Made by a program: the position numbers and the translations under genes
From: Caprella mutica
Lineage: Eukaryota; Arthropoda; Malacostraca; Amphipoda; Caprellidae
Assembly (NCBI GenBank): GCA_947561585.1
Contig: CANNZV010000253.1
Coordinates: 248,001 to 312,000 of the forward strand
DNA length: 64,000 nt
Reading direction: 5' to 3'
Notes under the pieces: generated by a model
Seen by the model: only the letters and a program-made list of their open reading frames with translations
Database searches by the model: none
Told to the model about the DNA's origin: nothing
Shown here: piece by piece, positions 61,683-64,000 of the stretch
Layout: every line of letters begins with the position of its first letter
How positions within the stretch are numbered: position 1 is the stretch's first letter

Positions 61683-62533
61683 TTTGCCGTATATAGATCC
61701 CTATCCGTAGATAGATCCTTTGCTGTAGATAGATCCTTTGCTGTAGATAGATCCTTTTCTGAAGATAGATCTCTTTCTGTAGATAGATCCTTTAGATCCT
61801 TTTCTGTAGATAGATCCATTATTGTAGATAAAACATTTGCTGTGGAAAGATCCCATACTGTAAATAGATCCTTTGCTGTAGGTAGATCCTTTGCTGTAAA
61901 TAGATCCTCAGTTGTAGATAAATCCTTTTGCTGTAGATAGAACCTTGGCTATAGATAGATCCTTTACTTTAGAAAGATCACCTAATGTAGATATATCCTT
62001 TGCTGTAGATAGATCCTTTACTGTAGATAAAACCTTTACTGTAGATAGATCCTTTGCTGTAGATAGATCCTTTGCTGTAGATAGATCCTTTGCTGTAGAT
62101 AGCTCCTCTACTGTAGATAGATCCTTTGCTGTAGATAGATCCTTTGCTGTAGATAGAACTTTTGCTTTAAATAGATCTTTTGCTGTAGATAGATCTTTTA
62201 CTGCTGACAGATCCTTAACTGTAGATGGATCCTTTGCTGTATATAGTTCCTTTACTGTTGATAGATCCCTTGCTGTAGATTGATCCTTTGCTGTAGATTG
62301 ATCCCTTGCTGTAAATAGATCCTTTGCTGAACATAGATTCTTTGCTGAACATAGATTCTTTGTTGTAGATAGATCCTTTTCTGTATATAGATCCTTTACT
62401 GTAGATAAAACCTTTACTGTAGATAGATCCTTTGTTGTAGATAGATCCTTTGCTGTAGATAGATCCTTTGCTGTAGATAGCTCCTCTACTGTAGATAGAT
62501 CCTTTGCTGTAGATAGAGCCTTTACAGTTGATA

Positions 62534-64000
62534 GACTGTAGATAAATCCTTTTGCTGTAGATAGAACATTGGCTATAGTTAGATCCTTTACTGTAGAAAG
62601 ATCACTCATTGTAGATAGATCCATTGCTGTAGATAGATCCTATGCTGTAGAAAGATCCTTTGCTGTAGTTAGATCCTTTGCTGTAGATTGATTCTTTGCT
62701 GTAGATAGATCCCATATTGTAGATGGATATTTTGCTGAAGATGGATCCTTTACTGTAGATAGATCCTTTGCTGTAGATAGATCCCTTGCTGTAGATTGAT
62801 CATCTAATGTAGATAGATCCTTCACTGTAGATAGATCCTTTGCTGTAGATATATCCTTTCCTGTAGATAGATCCTTTGCTGTAGATAAATTTTTTGTTGT
62901 AGGTAGATCCCTTGCTGTAGATAGATTCTTTACTGAAGATAGATTCTTTGCTGTTGATAGATCTTTTGCTGTAGATAGATCCTCTGCTGTAGATAGATCC
63001 TTTGCAGTATATAGATCTATTACTCTAGATAGATCCTTTGCTGTAGATAGATTCTTTGCTGTAGATAGATCCTTTGCTGTAGATAAATTGTTTGTTGTAG
63101 ATAGATCCTTTGCTGTAGATAGATCCTTTACTGAAGATAGGTCCTTTGCTGTAGATAGATCCTCTGCTGTAGATAGATCCTTTACTGTAGATAGCTCCTT
63201 TACTGTAGATAGATTCTTTGCTGTGATAGATCCTTTGCTGTAGATAGCTACTTTACTGTAGATAGATTCTTTGCTGTAGATAGATTCTTTGTTGTAGATA
63301 GATCCTTTGCTGTAAAAAGATCTTTTGCAGTAGAAAGATCCTTTACTGTAGATAGATCTTTTGCTGTAGATGGATCTTCTGCTTTGGATAGATACTTTGC
63401 TGTAGATAAATCTTTTGTTGTAGATAGATCCTTTGCTTTAGATAAATCCTTTGCTGTAGAGAGATCTTTTGCTGTAGATAGATCCTTTGCTGTTGATAGA
63501 TCCTTAACTGTAGATGGATCCTTTTCTGTAGATAGTTCCTTTACTGTAAATAGATCCTTTGCTGTAGGTAGATCCTTTGCTGTAAATAGATCCCTCGCCG
63601 TAGATAGATCATTTTCTGTAGATAGATCCTTTGCTGTATATAGAACCTTCGCTGTAAATAGATCCTTTTCTGTAGATAGATCCTTTTCTGTATATAGATC
63701 CTTTACTGTAGATAAAACCTTTACTGTAGATAGATCCTTTGCTGTAGATAGATCCTTTGCTGTAGATAGATCCTTTGCTGTAGATAGCTTCTCTACTGTA
63801 GATAGATCCTTTGCTGTAGATAGATCCTTTGCTGTAGATAGAACTTTTGCTGTAAATAGATCTTTTGCTGTAGATAGATCTTTTAGTGCTGACAGATCCT
63901 TAACTGTAGATGGATCCTTTGCTGTATATAGTTCCTTTACTGTTGATAGATCCTTTGCTGTAGATTGATCCTTTGCTGTAGATTGATCCCTTGCTGTAAA
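62534..64000 (+). repeat. Right-edge block matching 38.8-40.1 kb
   Basis: From the TAGACTGTAGATAAATCC unit at about 62532 onward, the order of variants follows that at 38.78-40.1 kb on the other side of the retroelement (offset about 23.75-23.86 kb), including the 16-bp CTGTGATAG unit (39361 and 63221) and the GATCCCTCGCCG unit (39730 and 63590). This shows that both flanks belong to one satellite domain. Confidence 0.88.

Larger units (their letters stand above)
49613..62100 (+). repeat. Right-hand higher-order repeats of 3,120, 2,542, 2,729, 1,573 and 2,368 bp
   Basis: The landmark block reading MAIDRSFTLERSPNV in its open plus frame starts at 49613, 52733, 55275, 58004, 59577 and 61945. 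Successive spacings therefore vary by loss or gain of whole sub-blocks. The stretches from 55275 and from 59577 (offset 4,302 bp) stay nearly identical for about 1.5 kb. The 1,573-bp copy is a deleted version of the 2,729-bp one. Confidence 0.9.
48233..64000 (+). repeat. 18-bp satellite array, right block
   Basis: The same satellite in the same orientation resumes directly at the end of the retroelement and runs to the end of the window, about 876 unit-equivalents. Its first units match the higher-order repeat phase seen near 30258, 54741 and 57003, not the phase at which the left array stops. Compared with the left block it lacks the CTGAACAAAG runs and has block markers of its own, such as TTCACAAAGGATC-type units (GTGAAAGATAG near 50173, 53330, 55872, 58601, 60175). 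Confidence 0.98.

Overview
This is a eukaryotic, probably invertebrate, satellite-DNA window rather than a gene-bearing one. About 58.3 kb of the 64 kb is one head-to-tail array of an 18-bp unit, consensus TAGATAGATCCTTTGCTG, roughly 3,240 unit-equivalents, all in the same orientation. Organism assignment rests only on the satellite and on a Ty3/gypsy-type retroelement with animal-like motifs. I cannot name the species. Nothing bacterial or phage-like is present: no operons, no ribosome binding sites, no rRNA or tRNA genes, no CRISPR.

Layout: 1-42550 is the left array and 48233-64000 is the right array. Point variants of the 18-mer are arranged in longer higher-order repeats (HORs) whose lengths change along the window: a 958-bp duplication near the left end, a 1,382-bp unit at 6-8.7 kb, a unit of about 2.7 kb at 11.5-16.8 kb, a 2,181-bp unit at 18.5-22 kb, then units of 1.0, 1.84, 3.24 and 4.25 kb nested in each other at 30-42.5 kb, and 1.57, 2.54, 2.73 and 3.12 kb on the right. 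A 42-bp AT-rich module that breaks the 18-bp rhythm recurs 16 times. A sub-variant, CTGAACAAAGATTCTTTG, is locally amplified into runs of 2 to 12 pure copies, only in the first 17 kb.

Because 18 is divisible by 3 and the consensus has no stop in any minus-strand frame (and none in one plus-strand frame), the array yields many long open frames (FAVDRS on plus; GSIYSK, DLSTAK and RIYLQQ on minus). I treat these as by-products of the repeat, not genes.

The only convincing gene is in 42551-48232: a plus-strand, 5'-truncated Ty3/gypsy-like retroelement. Its reading frame starts abruptly inside reverse transcriptase and then runs uninterrupted for about 1,260 codons through RNase H, an OTU-like cysteine-protease fold whose catalytic Cys position reads Ser, a retropepsin-like aspartic protease, a complete zinc-finger/DDE/GPY integrase, and a 292-residue tail. 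The order RT-RNase H-OTU-like-protease-integrase is not the usual Ty3/gypsy order (protease-RT-RNase H-integrase) and is the most interesting item here. Downstream lie about 1.87 kb of non-coding DNA with a TATA box, a possible intron and poly(A) signals, ending at the right array. This is best read as the 3' LTR. The array HOR is out of register across the element, so the missing 5' half was probably removed together with array DNA by recombination.
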